Below are positions 1 to 11,832 of a stretch of DNA of 64,000 nucleotides, one piece after another. Made by a program: the position numbers and the translations under genes. Below the pieces are notes generated by a model, which searched no databases, was not told the origin of the DNA, and was given only the letters and a program-made list of their open reading frames with translations. The stretch is from Metallyticus violacea (taxonomy: Eukaryota; Arthropoda; Insecta; Mantodea; Metallyticidae): positions 119,714,869 to 119,778,868 of the forward strand of contig CM060843.1 in the NCBI GenBank assembly GCA_030762175.1, written 5' to 3'. Positions within the stretch are counted from its first letter, which is position 1, and every line of letters begins with the position of its first letter.

Positions 1-41
1 TTGAAACGGGATAGCATTAATAAAGTGTGTTTGTATTTCAG

Positions 42-218
42 GTTTCTCGGTACTTCCTAGCAAGCTGGCGGCTGTCAGCATCTCAGGGGAAGCAAGCCAA
101 GAGAAACTAAACCAGACGTGGCCGCCCCCGAGCACTGCGCACCACTCCCCCCGGGTCCTAACCCCCACGCAGCATAGAGGCAGACGGATCCTTGAGCCCC
201 TCAACAGCTCTAATCCTG
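42..218 (+). CDS. Exon 1 (internal) of an unrecognised Ser/Pro/Arg-rich protein
   Basis: An internal coding exon of 177 nt. It follows a pyrimidine-rich acceptor ending tttcag at 41 and ends before a GTATGA donor at 219. Only one frame is open (GT, then TTC TCG GTA...). It encodes 58 whole codons, starting FSVLPSKLAAVSISGEAS and ending LEPLNSSNP, and leaves one base (G). GC content is clearly above the flanking intron. Composition is Ser/Pro/His/Arg-rich with no hydrophobic segment, suggesting disordered cytoplasmic or nuclear sequence. The leftover G joins the first two bases of exon 2 (7690) to make Gly. The upstream exon lies outside the window, so the protein start is not seen. I do not recognise the family. 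The frame, both splice sites and phase agreement with exon 2 are directly visible; membership in one transcript is inferred. Confidence 0.72.
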
Positions 219-1082
219 GTATGAGATGACAAACAATAGAATATTGCAAACATACAGTGATAACGAAGTCGTATGAGAAACAATTTCTTAAAACTGTAGT
301 AATATCTTTTTATGTCCCCACATATGCAAGTAAATAGGAACACCAAAAATATTTTAGCATGGTATATCGAAAATAATGGAACATTTACGTTCTATTTAAT
401 AAATAAACTCTCTTAGAGAAGCAAGAATAATAGAATAATAAAACAACTTGATGCACTTAGGTCAAATACTTTTGATTTACCTGCCTCAAGAAACAGATTT
501 GCGTGAAAACACAGCATAATAATTAGAAGAATGAACATATCAAATACTATGTATAAGTAATTACTACAGAATATTTAATTATATCGCATGTGGCTCTGCG
601 GATATTATTGACTATTGCAGGACAGAGAGCTCTGAAATAGTTCCTCCTGTTCTCAGAGAGAGGGAAAAAAAAAAAAAAAAAACATTCGTTGGAGGTAGAA
701 CGAGATAATCGTCTTATTAATGTTTTCTTATTAATTTCCCAAGATTGCATACAGATACTTCAAAGTGAACAGTTATATAAGTTATTTCGATTTCCTTCGA
801 TTTACCCTTAACATTATGACGCCTGCAACGCAGTTTCCTTCGAATCCCTTTGATCACAGAAAAACTGCTAATATGTTTCTGATTGCCGAGTGATTCGCCC
901 TGAGGATGGCATAGCACATGAGGTGGCTTGTGCCTATTGAGTGCATACCGGCACCTCTAGCGTCATCATCTCTCCATTCTGAAAATGACATTTGCTTAAA
1001 TATCCAACAATTCACAGCCGGTACTTCAGCAAACTACACTACAACTCTTATCCAGCAAACAACACTACAACTCTTATCCTAT

Positions 1083-1083
1083 T

Positions 1084-1122
<39 letters not shown>

Positions 1123-1158
1123 GTCTTTCTTTCTTTCTTTCTTTCTTTCTTTTTTTTT
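1083..1158 (+). repeat. (CTTT)n microsatellite
   Basis: A nearly pure tetranucleotide run with one CTGT interruption, ending in a T tract. An open reading frame passes through it but has no coding character. Confidence 0.95.
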
Positions 1159-1247
1159 AGAATAGTTTCTTTTATAAGATTAGCACAAAATAAAATCTTT
1201 TTTTGACATACATACAGAGCGATCCAATGAACTATGAATCAACTTAT

Positions 1248-1420
1248 GCCTTTAGATGCTCGTTGCTGTCTGCGGGTTTCATAAGTCGGGAGACCTGGGT
1301 TAGATTCCCAGTACCTGCTTAGGAATTTTTATAAGTTAGGGAGGTCTGAAACGGGTTGCACCCAGTTTCATGAAGCTGGAGAGGTGATTGTCGACCTGCG
1401 CGGGGATCAGCATTTTTTTT
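1248..1420 (+). repeat. Probable tRNA-derived SINE fragment, distinct from the two main families
   Basis: The segment includes ctgggttagattcccag near 1300-1320, which matches a pol III B box with its flanking T-arm stem apart from one C-to-A change. It is followed by a short unique body and a T15 tract at about 1414-1428. GC content is higher than the surroundings. A clear A box is not visible, so this may be 5'-truncated. I see no second copy in this window. Confidence 0.45.
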
Positions 1421-1852
1421 TTTTTTTAAACTTTATTGTCTGCAATACTTACACCCTGATTTCTGGTACCTATATCAGGCCATATTCCAATTTCTTTTAT
1501 TATTTTATTTTACATTTTATATCCATTTTAATTCATTGAATGTTCAGAAGTACATTACTAAATAGCTAAACTATCTAAAACTAGGAAAACAAATTTTAAA
1601 ACCTATTTTACAAAACTTTTATCAACATCTATAACTACTGGTAACCAGTAATACTTTAAATTTTACTATACACAACATTGTTCAAAATTTAATTATATTT
1701 TAAAATCTTCCAAATTGTTTTTTATAATAGTGTGCAATTGCATTCTTCTTTACCTATATTCACACCAGCTGTCACTCGGCATTCTGGCTGCTCCCCACTG
1801 GACATCAGAGAGGTAGCTGCCAATCTTAAGCTTCAGCTGAAATTTGTAGAAG

Positions 1853-1883
1853 TTTTAGGTTAAGGTTAGGTTAGGTTAGGTTA
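1853..1883 (+). repeat. Interstitial telomere-type (TTAGG) repeat
   Basis: About five units of TTAGG/GGTTA in phase, with one inserted base (TTAAGG) early in the run. TTAGG is the ancestral insect telomere unit. The run is far too short to be a telomere and lies inside an intron. Confidence 0.75.
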
Positions 1884-2393
1884 TTCAGTTACATACGTTG
1901 CTTTTTTTCCCTAGTAGTGCAGAGTTCTTTCTGTGTGCTCATTTACTTCCTTCTTAGTGTCTTTAGTTGTTAATTGCTTCTTTAACTGTTGCACTTAGAT
2001 GTTCTGTGTTCTGATAATGTTCTCCTTCAACTCTTTTCGTATAGTTTTTGTATCATATTCTCTTACTACTTCTCCTTTGTACTCTTTCTTCTTCCTACCT
2101 ATCGGTGATCTGCCAATTTATTTTCATCTGCTGGTAATTTCTTCTTCCTACTCAGTTCGATGTTGCTAATCACTTCTGTCATTTCGTTTGGGGTTTGCAT
2201 TCATTTCTTCATCTCTTTTTAAAGATCTTTATGATCTTCTTAATTGAACACTTTTTCACCCATCTGCTGTTATTTACGTTCGTTATAGTTTTTGTGTTTC
2301 TAAAATTTTCCAAAGTGATTGGCGACTTTTTTTTTTTTTGTGGGGTGGGGGCCTCAACATGCTGTTCACATGCCTCCGGGCTGTAGCGTCAAT

Positions 2394-2430
2394 GAGAAGA
2401 AGAAGAAGAAGAAGAAGAAGAAGAAGAAGA
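2394..2430 (+). repeat. (AAG)n microsatellite
   Basis: A pure trinucleotide run of about twelve units. A T11 tract and a moderately GC-rich segment (2330-2390) precede it and may be the body of an old repeat that I cannot classify. Confidence 0.95.
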
Positions 2431-3112
2431 TTTATGTACGTTTCAATTCCTCCAGATTATGAGAATTTTATTTATATACGGTACTTTTTTAAATTTACCA
2501 CACAGAGAAAAGTCGCAAGGAGTTAATTCGGGAGACCGAGAGAACCATAATTCCATAAACAATAACTCTGCCATTCTGAAGCATACTTTCAAATTCTCTA
2601 ATCGTAACTAACATTCGCTGTGGCAGCCTTGTTGAACAAAGGCAAAATCATGCCTTAGGAGACAAATTGTGTTCACGTATGCCACAGTATATGGTTTTAT
2701 TTAACAATTTAGTAGCTCTTTGCATAAATCCATCAGAAATTCCTTTTTGTAGTAAAAGCTAATTTTGGGGGGGAGAGGTTCTCCAAATGTTCACAAATGT
2801 CATCTAATGTTTCTTTGGTGAAACCACACACTGTCCAATCAAACACTACCTGTAGGCTGAAATTTATTATAGATGTTGTATGGCCTGGAGCTTTTACGCC
2901 CAGGAATCTTTCTTCAAATCTTCATTGTACTTGACGAGCTGACGTGAGTTAAAAATAAATATACATTGTGCAGTGGAAAACTTGCTGAGCAATAATTCAT
3001 TTCGATGAAGTACAGAGTAAAACACAGCACTCGTAATACTAAACTTCGTAAATATCAGATCCTTACTGACAACCATAATCTACCAGTCTACGGCGTGAAA
3101 TACCTTAGTGGA

Positions 3113-3415
3113 TTTTTTTTTTTTGATTGATTTATTTATGGACGCTCTTTAACATCTCAGGTCATCAGCGTCCCATTCAACTCAGGGCGTGAAACGGCTG
3201 ACAAATTTTGCTCAGAGGCCTCTCTTTCAGGCTTGAGATTCTTTTTCGTGCCGTAAATGTACGACACGGGATCCACGGCTTTACTTCCCTTCCGAAGGAA
3301 GCTATACTTAGGATTTTTAGGCCCGAAAAAAGTCCATCGGTCCTGGCCGGGTTCGAACCCGCGTTCTTGGGTATAGGAGGCAAGTATGGTAACCACTACA
3401 CCACCAGGACCGACT
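3113..3415 (-). mobile_element. SINE family 1, copy 1, full length with target duplication
   Basis: A tRNA-derived SINE in reverse orientation. The tRNA-like head is at the right end: a perfect B box (rc ggttcgaaccc near 3350-3362) and an A-box-like gtgtagtggttacc. The conserved body (gcttccttcggaagggaagtaaagc) and the motif ctgatgacctgagatgttaaagagc follow, then a tail of ATAAATAAATCAATC type with a poly-A run. A 10-bp target duplication ccttagtgga lies at 3103-3112 and 3416-3425. The two short reading frames within it are not genes. Confidence 0.92.
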
Positions 3416-3989
3416 CCTTAGTGGAAAATACCACAAGTTGACTCATAGTAAATTAGGTCACTCCGTATATATATATTATAAATATTTATTCTTTGATTTT
3501 AATTTTATTCTTTTTTGTTACCCAAGTGACAAAAGTTTACTAAATAAAAGATATATGTTAATGCTTAAGAAACAGATGAAACAATAATATTAAAGAAACT
3601 AGAGTCTGAACAATAACATGTTATTCACGGCCTTACTGCAACACGAGTCACTAAACATATCTTCAATTATTACATCACTTAAAAAGACCACTCATCCATG
3701 CATTTGTTTATTTGGAAAATAAATTTAATTTCCAAATATTTCTGACATGGTCTAATAAAATTATCGATCACTGGTCTAAATTCCTTTGATGGAACTGAAT
3801 TTACTCGCCTTCAGTTCCTCTATTATTCAATTTATCTTTTATTGAACCTCAGAGATAATAGTCGCATATAATTAGGGCGAGAGTTCTTTGTACAGTTTCA
3901 ATTGCTTGCATTGAAACGTTCGTTGTATGAACCATTTTGCTGAAAACATTCGAATATGCGTTCCATTTCAGTTAATTCTGCGAATAGGG

Positions 3990-4375
3990 TGCAAAATTAA
4001 TTACTCATATTGCATCATGCTCCTGTTTTTTCGTCATGAAGGGTTCCTCATGCAGCACTTTATCGGTATTTTTGCATATTAAATAGCCGGGAGGTCGAAC
4101 GAAGCTTTATCAGAAAAGAGAATGCGACAGGGATCAATAACTCCGCCATGCTAATTATTAATAATAATTCATTCTCAGATTCTAATTCTACTTTCGAGAA
4201 TCTCCAGATTTAGGTTCCGCTCTGCACTAACTTACATAATTTTAACACAAATAACTTCGTGACCCTTCTTACAGAGCCATAGAAAATTCCCGACTGCTGA
4301 ATAAGACGCCGAAGAGATTTTATAGGCGAAGCCAGACTTCTGTGAGCACTATGCGTCGTCATCTTTGCTCGCTGT
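3990..4375 (-). pseudogene. Tc1/mariner (IS630)-type transposase relic
   Basis: Translation of the minus strand across shifting frames gives a helix-turn-helix-like segment SPIKSLRRLIQQSGIFYGSVRR at about 4270-4325, then KLFVLKLCKLVQ. About 45 codons later comes LFSDKASFDL, at about 4085-4125. Order and spacing match the HTH domain followed by the first catalytic Asp (FSDEATFHxSG) of insect mariner-type transposases. Frameshifts and stops are frequent and the C-terminal half is missing. No terminal inverted repeats were identified. This is a dead fragment; the assignment rests on motif recall, not on a search. Confidence 0.65.
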
Positions 4376-5273
4376 GTTGAACGCTCCCCGTTTCCCGAAA
4401 TTTAACGCAGCACAAGTTAGAACTCTTTTATTAGGAAATTTTTCTTCAAATCTGTTGACAGTACGAGTTGATTCTGTACGCACATAAAAGTCGTAAATAA
4501 ACGTTATATAACAGAATATTTAGTGAACCTATTAATCGCAGCTTTTAGCACCTTATTGTATATGTGACGTTTCAGCCGTTTAACTTAGATTGATGACATG
4601 TTTCCACGACACTCTCAATTCGTGGCCGACCCGCGCGCAAGCGGAGAGCTCATAATTTACATACTCGGCATAAATGATGTTTCCAAAATGGACTCAAGTA
4701 CTTGAGAACAGCTTTAACTATACCTTTTATGAACTTTAATGCATATCATAGTGAAAACAAAACTCCATAAATGTTTTCAAGATAGTGCCTTTAGCACTAT
4801 TTATTGTCCTAATATTGTGATAATGGAAATATTTTTTTTTGTAATAAAGAGTGTTTTGGAACTGGAATTATGGGGATAGGGTATGTTGATATGGATGATG
4901 ATTTATTATTTATTTAATTGGACAATTAGATATTGTTCTTGTCTTGGCTCTGCTCTTGGAGTCATGAGTTCGATACTTCCTATCTCTCTGATTCCAATGC
5001 AGAGGATAGGGACCTTAGGGGAATTTGGACTGTTTTTAATGGCTTGAAGTCATTAGGGAGGAGGTTCATTATAATAATAAAGTTCGGCTCTGGTTGGACA
5101 TTTACTTTATTCGGCAATTTGAAAGGTTCTGGAACATGCTGTGCTTCTGTCTTGTGTTCTGGTCCTATTGTACTTTATAATCTACAATCAAAATATAATT
5201 TACTGTTTTCATTCGAGTGTTTATTCATTTTGACACAATTTCTAAATCTAACATCTTATCACTAACTGCTACT

Positions 5274-5336
5274 ACTGTTACTCTTGTTACTCCTGTTGCC
5301 ACTGTTACTCTGTTAATTCCTGTTAGTCTGTTACCC
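5274..5336 (+). repeat. Degenerate 9-bp minisatellite (ctgttactc-like)
   Basis: About seven imperfect tandem units of an 8-9 bp motif (ctgttactc, ttgttactc, ctgttgcca, ctgttactc and similar). The flanking 4930-5265 has an open frame of 110 codons without recognisable similarity. Confidence 0.75.
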
Positions 5337-6481
5337 CTCTCGCGAATGCTTAAAACTTGCTTCTTATAGTCAATGTTAAATCTATTATGTGAATTCGCTC
5401 AGCCCCTCGCGAAAATGTAATTCCTTTAAATATTATTAAACGTAGTTCCTTCTAGAATATTATAGGATCACACAAGAGCATGGTTTATTACAAGTTTGCT
5501 TTTATTCGTCGGATTTTTTAAATATGTTGATTGGTTGAAGTTTCTGACTTTTACCAGGAAATATACGCTGCTATACCCACGCTACGAAAGCCGGAGATAT
5601 CTGCCTTTCAATAGATTCTTGCGATAAAGCACACTTCAGCTATATATGTGGCCTCCCTTTGAAATAACTTATAACTTGGTTTCTGTAAAAACAGGTGTTT
5701 CTGTATGCGGTATTTCCTTTTGACGACAAGTTACCAATTGAACTCACATTCCTAGCCGTACCTAGTTGTATGTCGTTTGACGCCTTGAGTCGCCAATCGG
5801 TCCGGAAGGGTTTGAAAGATTAAGATTTTAACAAAGGACCCCTTTTCTAGGTAGAGCTAATGTCTAACAAAAGTTCATGTCCATCCCTTTTAAGTAACAT
5901 AACAAAGACACATCTGTATACATACACTAACACATGTAATACTGAAGTCCTCATTTTAATTGTAACATTGATACCCTTGATTGTTATGTTATTTTTGCCA
6001 TTGAACAATACCTGAAACAAAATGCGATTACTATTATAATTGCCGTCAGAAGCAATTATAATTAAATGGAAAATTTTGAGACATTTCCTGCTTCAGTTTG
6101 ATAAGTATATGGTAGTTTCTATCTTGGGTTGGTTTGACTGGCATGATTTGCATTTCGAATGACATTTAAAATATACTTAATTGGATTTGAAATATAAGTT
6201 ATCTTGTTTACATATAAAATATATTATTAATAAGAAAATCAAGTCTTTCCTTTTACATGCATGTTCAATTAAATTGAAAAACACGATATAAATTACCGAA
6301 TAGAAAATTGACAACATAAAGACTCTATTCAAATACCTAACCTCAGTGAATGACTTGTGGGAAGTAATCTGCGAGGCAACTCGAGATATTATGAGACTGA
6401 GAGTGAACTAATTTAATGTCAAATGTTTAAATGGTATTAGGGGCTGATAGAACAAGGATGCTATGTTTTGTTTGTTTGTTT

Positions 6482-6506
6482 TATATATATATATATATAT
6501 ATATAT
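6482..6506 (+). repeat. (TA)n microsatellite
   Basis: A pure TA dinucleotide run. Confidence 0.95.
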
Positions 6507-7689
6507 CTTCTATTAATAAAACTGTAAACATACTATGCAGAATGACCCATCTATTCTGAAGACTGAAACTAAATTTTCTTTCTTAAACAAACCATGATAT
6601 TGCAATTTATCCTCAAAATTCGTTATAATGTTCGATTGTACTACCTCCCGCTGACGCGTAGACATCCCCCTCAGGATAAGACCGGGGAAGACTTTCCAGT
6701 ACGGAAAAAGATAATTTACAAATATTGTAATTTATTTAACATTGGTCGATTAACATGCAAAAATAAAATTATTATTAGCTCTCACACAATAATGTACTCA
6801 GCAACACAACTTGGAAATTGAAAAATTGTGTCCTATATAAAATACATGTTTAAAAACAACGAATCAATTTATTAGGAAAATACTTTCAAACGCAAATCTT
6901 ACTTTTTCAAAAACTTTAGTGTTGTCCTGGTTTGACATTAACTTCAAATTGATACAGCATACAATTACCTACACAGTTAACTTGGAACTTAAAAAGGAAC
7001 ACCAAAACCTTTACAATAGAACGAATAAACCTTTACAAATATCAATACAAATCCATAATACCAAAGTCACTGACGGATGGGATTTCGGTCTTACTAATTT
7101 TGAAGAAAGGCCTAAACGTATGTCACTCTTTTGGTACGAAAACAATCTCTGGAGAAGGAGAACTGACCACATTTGAAAAGATTACCTTAATGACTCTTGA
7201 AAACTCCCTGTCCTGCCCAACAAAAAGGAACAAGTCTCGGGTAGCAAAGCTCTCCAGAGTGGACAGAGAGATGAATTTAAAAATAAATGGGTATTAGGTA
7301 AGAAGTAGACAAGGATATGTGAAAGAATTACACTTATTGCAAAGTTAATCACAAAGATAAAAAGTTCAACTATTCAAAAATGTATATTTACTTTATATAT
7401 AAATTATAGTTTAACTTTTTTGGGGTGTTTTCTTTTTAAGAAACTAAAAAGTTCAGCAACTTATGTTGGAGATCAATCATATACTGTTAACAGTATACTG
7501 AACAAAAATTATTAGAACTTAATTAAATGGAATTCAAGTTATAAATTAGTACATAAGATAGTTGCCCATCACTGAAATTAGAACAATATCCTGCATAAGA
7601 GAAACGAACCTCAGCTAAAACGCTATTAACTTTTCAGCAGTGATCTATTATTCCTTTGATACTTAGATGTTATAATACTATAATTACAG

Positions 7690-7850
7690 GTGGGAGCAGC
7701 GAAGCCTTCGTTAGGCGGCGGTCTCCGGCCAGAGTAGGAGTAAACTCAGGTGGCCGTACCAAGATTCCACCTCTGTCTTCTTCCCCCAAGAGATACAAGG
7801 ACCGGGTTGTGGACAGTGGTCAACATGCCCCTTATGTGGACGGCAGTGAG
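7690..7850 (+). CDS. Exon 2 of the unrecognised Ser/Pro/Arg-rich protein
   Basis: A 161-nt exon between the acceptor attacag (to 7689) and the donor GAG|GTAACA at 7851. Its first two bases (GT) complete a Gly codon with the last base of exon 1. Then 53 whole codons run from GSSEAFVRRRSPARVGV to HAPYVDGSE, so it ends on a codon boundary, matching exon 3. The sequence is basic and Ser-rich, with RRRSPAR and SSSPKR motifs that resemble proline-directed or basophilic kinase sites. GC content and CpG are much higher than in the flanking introns, as expected for a conserved coding exon. Reading on past the donor reaches a stop after ten codons. No known domain is visible. Confidence 0.82.
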
Positions 7851-8537
7851 GTAACAGCAGTGAAACGCTTCACCTTTAACTGAAAGTATTGTGAACCAAA
7901 TATTTCTTTCTTCTGAAACTAAAGGATAAAAAAGCCAATATCGGATATTAATGTGCTTTGTTTTCCTTTTGTCTCATTTTCTAAAATGGATGAGCTATGA
8001 AGGTTGATTCCTATGCTCCACCCCTGACCTATTTCAAGTTGATACACAATGTTTTATTGTATGTTCGAACATAAACACTGCATGCATGTTTTTAAGTATA
8101 TGCTTTTTTTGTATTACGTCATAGCATTTATTGAAATGATAAAGAGTAGTGATTAAATACCTGCTAATAAAGCCAAAGTTCTTCTCCTGAAATTCATCAA
8201 AATGTGTCAGCAGCTTTATAGGAATGTGCTGGACCTTATGAGGGTGTCAGGAAATTAAATATGAAGATGAGTCCTTGGAAATTGTCGCAGCATAAGAAAC
8301 TATAAAAATGTGCATAACAAGCAATTACCAAGGTTGTAGTAAACACACATTTTATGCCATAGTACATATAATCTCGAGTCATCCATTTATTTGATGACCA
8401 CGTGGCGCAAGAACTGCATCGGCAGGTAAGCCTTCGATCACCGCCAGCCGAGCTGCACTAGAGCCAAAGCGAATGGCCGATATTAGAAACTCTAGAGCAG
8501 CTATTTCAAAGAAAGAAGTGCGCGTACCACCCTCCAT

Positions 8538-8780
8538 TTTTTTAATGGACCGTTTTTATTATTGAGGCACCACAGACGGTGGACACTGATGATACACGAG
8601 ATGAAATGATAAATGGGAAGGAAGGAAACGTTCCAGGCCTAAGTTTAAGGTACCTCTCCAGCATTTGCCATTTATGAGGACTGAGGAAAACCTGGAAAAA
8701 ACCTCAGTCAGGGAGATCGGTCTTGGCCCAGACCTCCCGCTCACGAGTGTGTGCCTTAACGACCTCGGCCACCCGTGGCG
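8538..8780 (-). mobile_element. SINE family 2, copy 1, with 14-bp target duplication
   Basis: A second tRNA-derived SINE family in reverse orientation. The head (rc gccacgggtggccgaggtcg) resembles a tRNA A-box region, followed by the body motif cctcataaatggcaaatg and the tail motif gatgaaatgataaatggg. A 14-bp target duplication gtaccaccctccat/gtacccaccct-type (gtaccacccttcat on the right) lies at 8524-8537 and 8781-8794 with one mismatch. The B-box region is partly lost in this copy. Confidence 0.9.
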
Positions 8781-8999
8781 GTACCACCCTTCATACGATC
8801 AAATGCTGACTGGTTGCAGTGAATTCTTTAGCAGGCAGGTTGTATTATGCAAAATGCTTCTACTTTTAAATAAAGTTTGTTTAACATTCTGCATCTGAAA
8901 AATAAAACAATACAGAAATAATAAGCATATATCTTTTAATTAATGCTGATACATTATTTTCATAATTTACGCAGTTATGTAATTTTCTTATGAAATTGT

Positions 9000-9265
9000 G
9001 CTGGTCAGCTAGTGCTAACAATGATTGTGTCTTGTAAATGCAAGGTAGCGGGTTCAAACGCGCCAATGTCTATGGATATTTTTAGGGCGTAAAAATCCTG
9101 GTTTTTTCGGAGGGGAAGTAACATAGTTTGTGCTGTGTCCCGTAAAAGAACCTCAAGTCTGAAAGAAAAGGCCTCTGAGCAAAATTTATCGGTCGTTTCA
9201 ACTTTCCCTTGAATAGAAAGGTCGCTAGTGACCAAAAATGTTAAAGAGCATCCTTAAATAAATCT
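9000..9265 (+). mobile_element. SINE family 1, copy 2, diverged
   Basis: A forward copy with a recognisable B-box region (gcgggttcaaacgcg near 9050), the body segment ggcgtaaaaatcctgg, then gaacctcaagtctgaaag and tgttaaagagcatcc, with an AAATAAATC tail. The 5' A-box region and the ctgatgacctgag motif are degraded. Confidence 0.85.
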
Positions 9266-9273
9266 AACAAAAA

Positions 9274-9274
<1 letters not shown>

Positions 9275-9316
<42 letters not shown>
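9275..9316 (+). repeat. (TA)n microsatellite at a SINE tail
   Basis: A pure TA run of about 21 units, directly after the A-rich tail of SINE copy 2. It probably grew from that tail. Confidence 0.95.
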
Positions 9317-9321
<5 letters not shown>

Positions 9322-10029
9322 ACGTATTTAAATTCCTGATTTCTCGCCTGGCTCAAAAGTATGCTTCTACTTTTTACTGACACCAACCTCCTCATATCCG
9401 GCGAGTTGTTTTTGCGGCAAGATATAGCATTGCCCAAAATTATCATCTGATAATTTGGAAATTATTCTTGATTTTGTTAACTTCATAAATAAGAAAAACT
9501 GCTCACAAATATAAGTACTACCAAACATAAAAATAATTTGCGACACAAATTTTCGTACCTCTAAATAAAGTTCAGGATTTAGGACTGTGTGAAACGAGAA
9601 AATCTTTGCGATCATAGAATGTATTTAAAGGAATATTTTGATAAAATCCATAATGTCTAATTGTAACTACGGCGGTACATATTTTAGCTTTGATAAGTAA
9701 GGATGACAAAACTCCCAACTTGCGATTGGAGCAAGTCAATATTCCTTCAGACCATGCAGCATTTAACATTGCTGAGCACCGAGAGCGTTGAAAATTATAC
9801 AAATTGTGTTTTGATATCCGTAACGTCATCAATGAAACCTTTATCTTAAAACTTTTAACAATATCCACATACCCCAAATAAAATATTCTTTACTTATAAC
9901 TGAAATTCAAAATGCAGATGCTCAAATATATTCACCAGAAAGGCAAGTTCTGCGATTCGATGTAGAATCAAATAATTCTGGAATTTTCCCATTTCTTCAT
10001 AACACGAATTCTGATATATATAAGTAAAA

Positions 10030-10195
10030 AAGGATAAAACACTTAGATAAAGTCAAACTTGAAATTGCTATATTTCGAACTCGTTGAGTTCTTCAATGGC
10101 AAGAACCTAGTTATTGGTCTAGCTTCTTGTCATTGAAGAACTCGACAAGTTCGAAATATAGCAATTTCAAGTGTGACTTTAAGTGTTTTATCCTT
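10030..10195. repeat. Near-perfect inverted repeat with hammerhead-like cores, probably Penelope-like terminal sequence
   Basis: The left arm (10030-10103) and right arm (10123-10195) are reverse complements over about 73 bp with only a few mismatches and one small indel, around a loop of about 19 bp. Each arm, read outward from the loop, carries ttgaaga, a short hairpin (gaact...agttc) and gaaatata. In the right arm this is at 10133-10159 on +. CUGANGA-helix-GAAA is the hammerhead ribozyme core, and hammerheads are known from Penelope-like elements. Here the first base is T rather than C, so activity is doubtful. The module lies just beyond the 3' end of the minus-strand Penelope-like element. 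Confidence 0.7.
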
Positions 10196-10239
10196 CTCTA
10201 CTTTTATTATTACTGTTAATTTGTTACATTGTTAACAGT

Positions 10240-10242
10240 GTT

Positions 10243-10285
<43 letters not shown>

Positions 10286-11832
10286 TATTAATAGAGTAAT
10301 AAAAACTTCTAAAAAGCATAAAAACTCATAATATATATATATATATATATATATACTATTAGAGTAATAAAAACTTCTAAAAAGCATAAAAACTCATAAA
10401 AAACACCCAGAGTGCAATATAAAAAGATTCACAAAATTTCACACTAAAAACCGTAAAATTGAACACTAAAATCACACTATATTTCGAGCTTGGCTCTTGG
10501 TCACGTGATGAAAATGAACTGAGCTCTGGCAGGCAGCGTCTGTCGTTGTGAGGCATAGAGATGTGACGTGGCAGCAAAACTGCCAACTCTAGCTGAACAA
10601 AGTAGTTTGGCAAACCTGGCAGTATTACAGGGAGATGTTGAGGCCTGGAGGAATACGGGCTTTATGTAAAACTATTGCTGCCATCTCTACGTCTCTAAGT
10701 AAGGTGTGTTTAGATGGAGGAACGGCATCTATGAGAATAAGAGAGAAACAGTTGTCGAACGTGGCCTGGTGAAAATTGGCATGTTGTGATACCGGTAATG
10801 GGGAACAAGTTTTAACTGAATGCCTGTGATTGTTCATTCTAATAGATACCTTAGTGGACGTTAGTCCAATGTAAAAAGCGGGACAAAATTGGCATTTAAG
10901 TAAATACACCACATTTGTGGAGGTACAGTTGAAAAAAGAGTGAATTTTAAATTCCGATTTCAGATTTGGACTAACATAAGATGAGCATGGGGATATCAAG
11001 GCACAGGTTTTACATTTAGGGCGGTTGCACGGATATGAGCCAAGTGTCGAGAAGGAGGGCTGAGGATAATGAATATTTTTGCGAAAAATGCTTCTGAGGT
11101 TGCGAGCTGACCGGAAACATAGCCTTGGTAATGTTTGAAAAAATGATGCAGTTAGTTGGTTTTGCGTGAGGATATTGAAGCTGTCTTTTAGGACAGGTTT
11201 GAGTCTTTCAATGCCTGGAAAGTATGTCACTGTGAAATTCAATGGATCAATATCTGCTGTTTTACGAGTCTTAGGAGTATGCATCTGATGAGAGTCCTGG
11301 ACTTTTGATTTTACTAGGGAAGGGGGGTAACCCCTGTTGACTAATTTGTCAGTTAATTGGGTGATGTATCTATCAAGAGCCGAGTCATTATTGCAGATTC
11401 GGTGTCCTCGTAGTGACAAAGAAAAGGGTATGGCCTTTTTTATATGTGATGGATGGCAACTTTCGAAATGTAAGTACTGCTGTAGGTTGGTAGGTTTAAC
11501 ATGAATTGATGTCAGAAATTGCTTATTGATTAACTGAATTTCCACATCCTGGAAGACAGCTTGAGTACGGGAAACTGTGGATGTGAACTTAACTGGATAG
11601 TTGGTGTTCAACCTATTGAAAAAACTATCAAATGCCGTAATAACATGGGTCCAAATGATAAAAATATCGTCAATAAATCTGCGCCACACCAACGGTGCTA
11701 AGGGTTCTGAATGTAGGAATTCTTCTTCAAGTTTGGCCATAAACAGGTTGGCGTAAGATGGAGCCATTCTGGTCCCCATGGCTGTCCCCTTGACTTGAAG
11801 AAAATATTGACCTTCAAATACAAACACAATAT

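Larger units (their letters stand above)
219..7689 (+). other. Intron 1 (about 7.5 kb), AT-rich
   Basis: This stretch is bounded by the GTATGA donor of exon 1 and the ttacag acceptor of exon 2. It holds simple repeats, a tRNA-like SINE fragment, a TTAGG run, one full SINE and a mariner-type transposase relic, listed separately. I see nothing identifiable in 219-1080, 1425-1850, 2435-3100, 3430-3980, 4400-5270, 5340-6480 or 6510-7689. The stretch 6919-7297 is open in overlapping + frames, but the conceptual products match nothing I know and lack a codon signature. Confidence 0.6.

Noticed and set aside
918..1160. 80-codon frame ending in Phe/Leu/Ser repeats.
   Set aside because: The C-terminal half is a translated (CTTT)n microsatellite and the N-terminal half matches nothing.
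3157..3441. Several overlapping open frames of 60-80 codons on both strands; similar frames recur at 13697, 22973, 23360, 44109 and 58222.
   Set aside because: All lie inside copies of SINE family 1, which is non-coding.
8580..8615. CTGATGA followed by GAAA in SINE family 2, resembling a hammerhead core.
   Set aside because: No stem II can form between them, and the other two family copies do not conserve CTGATGA.
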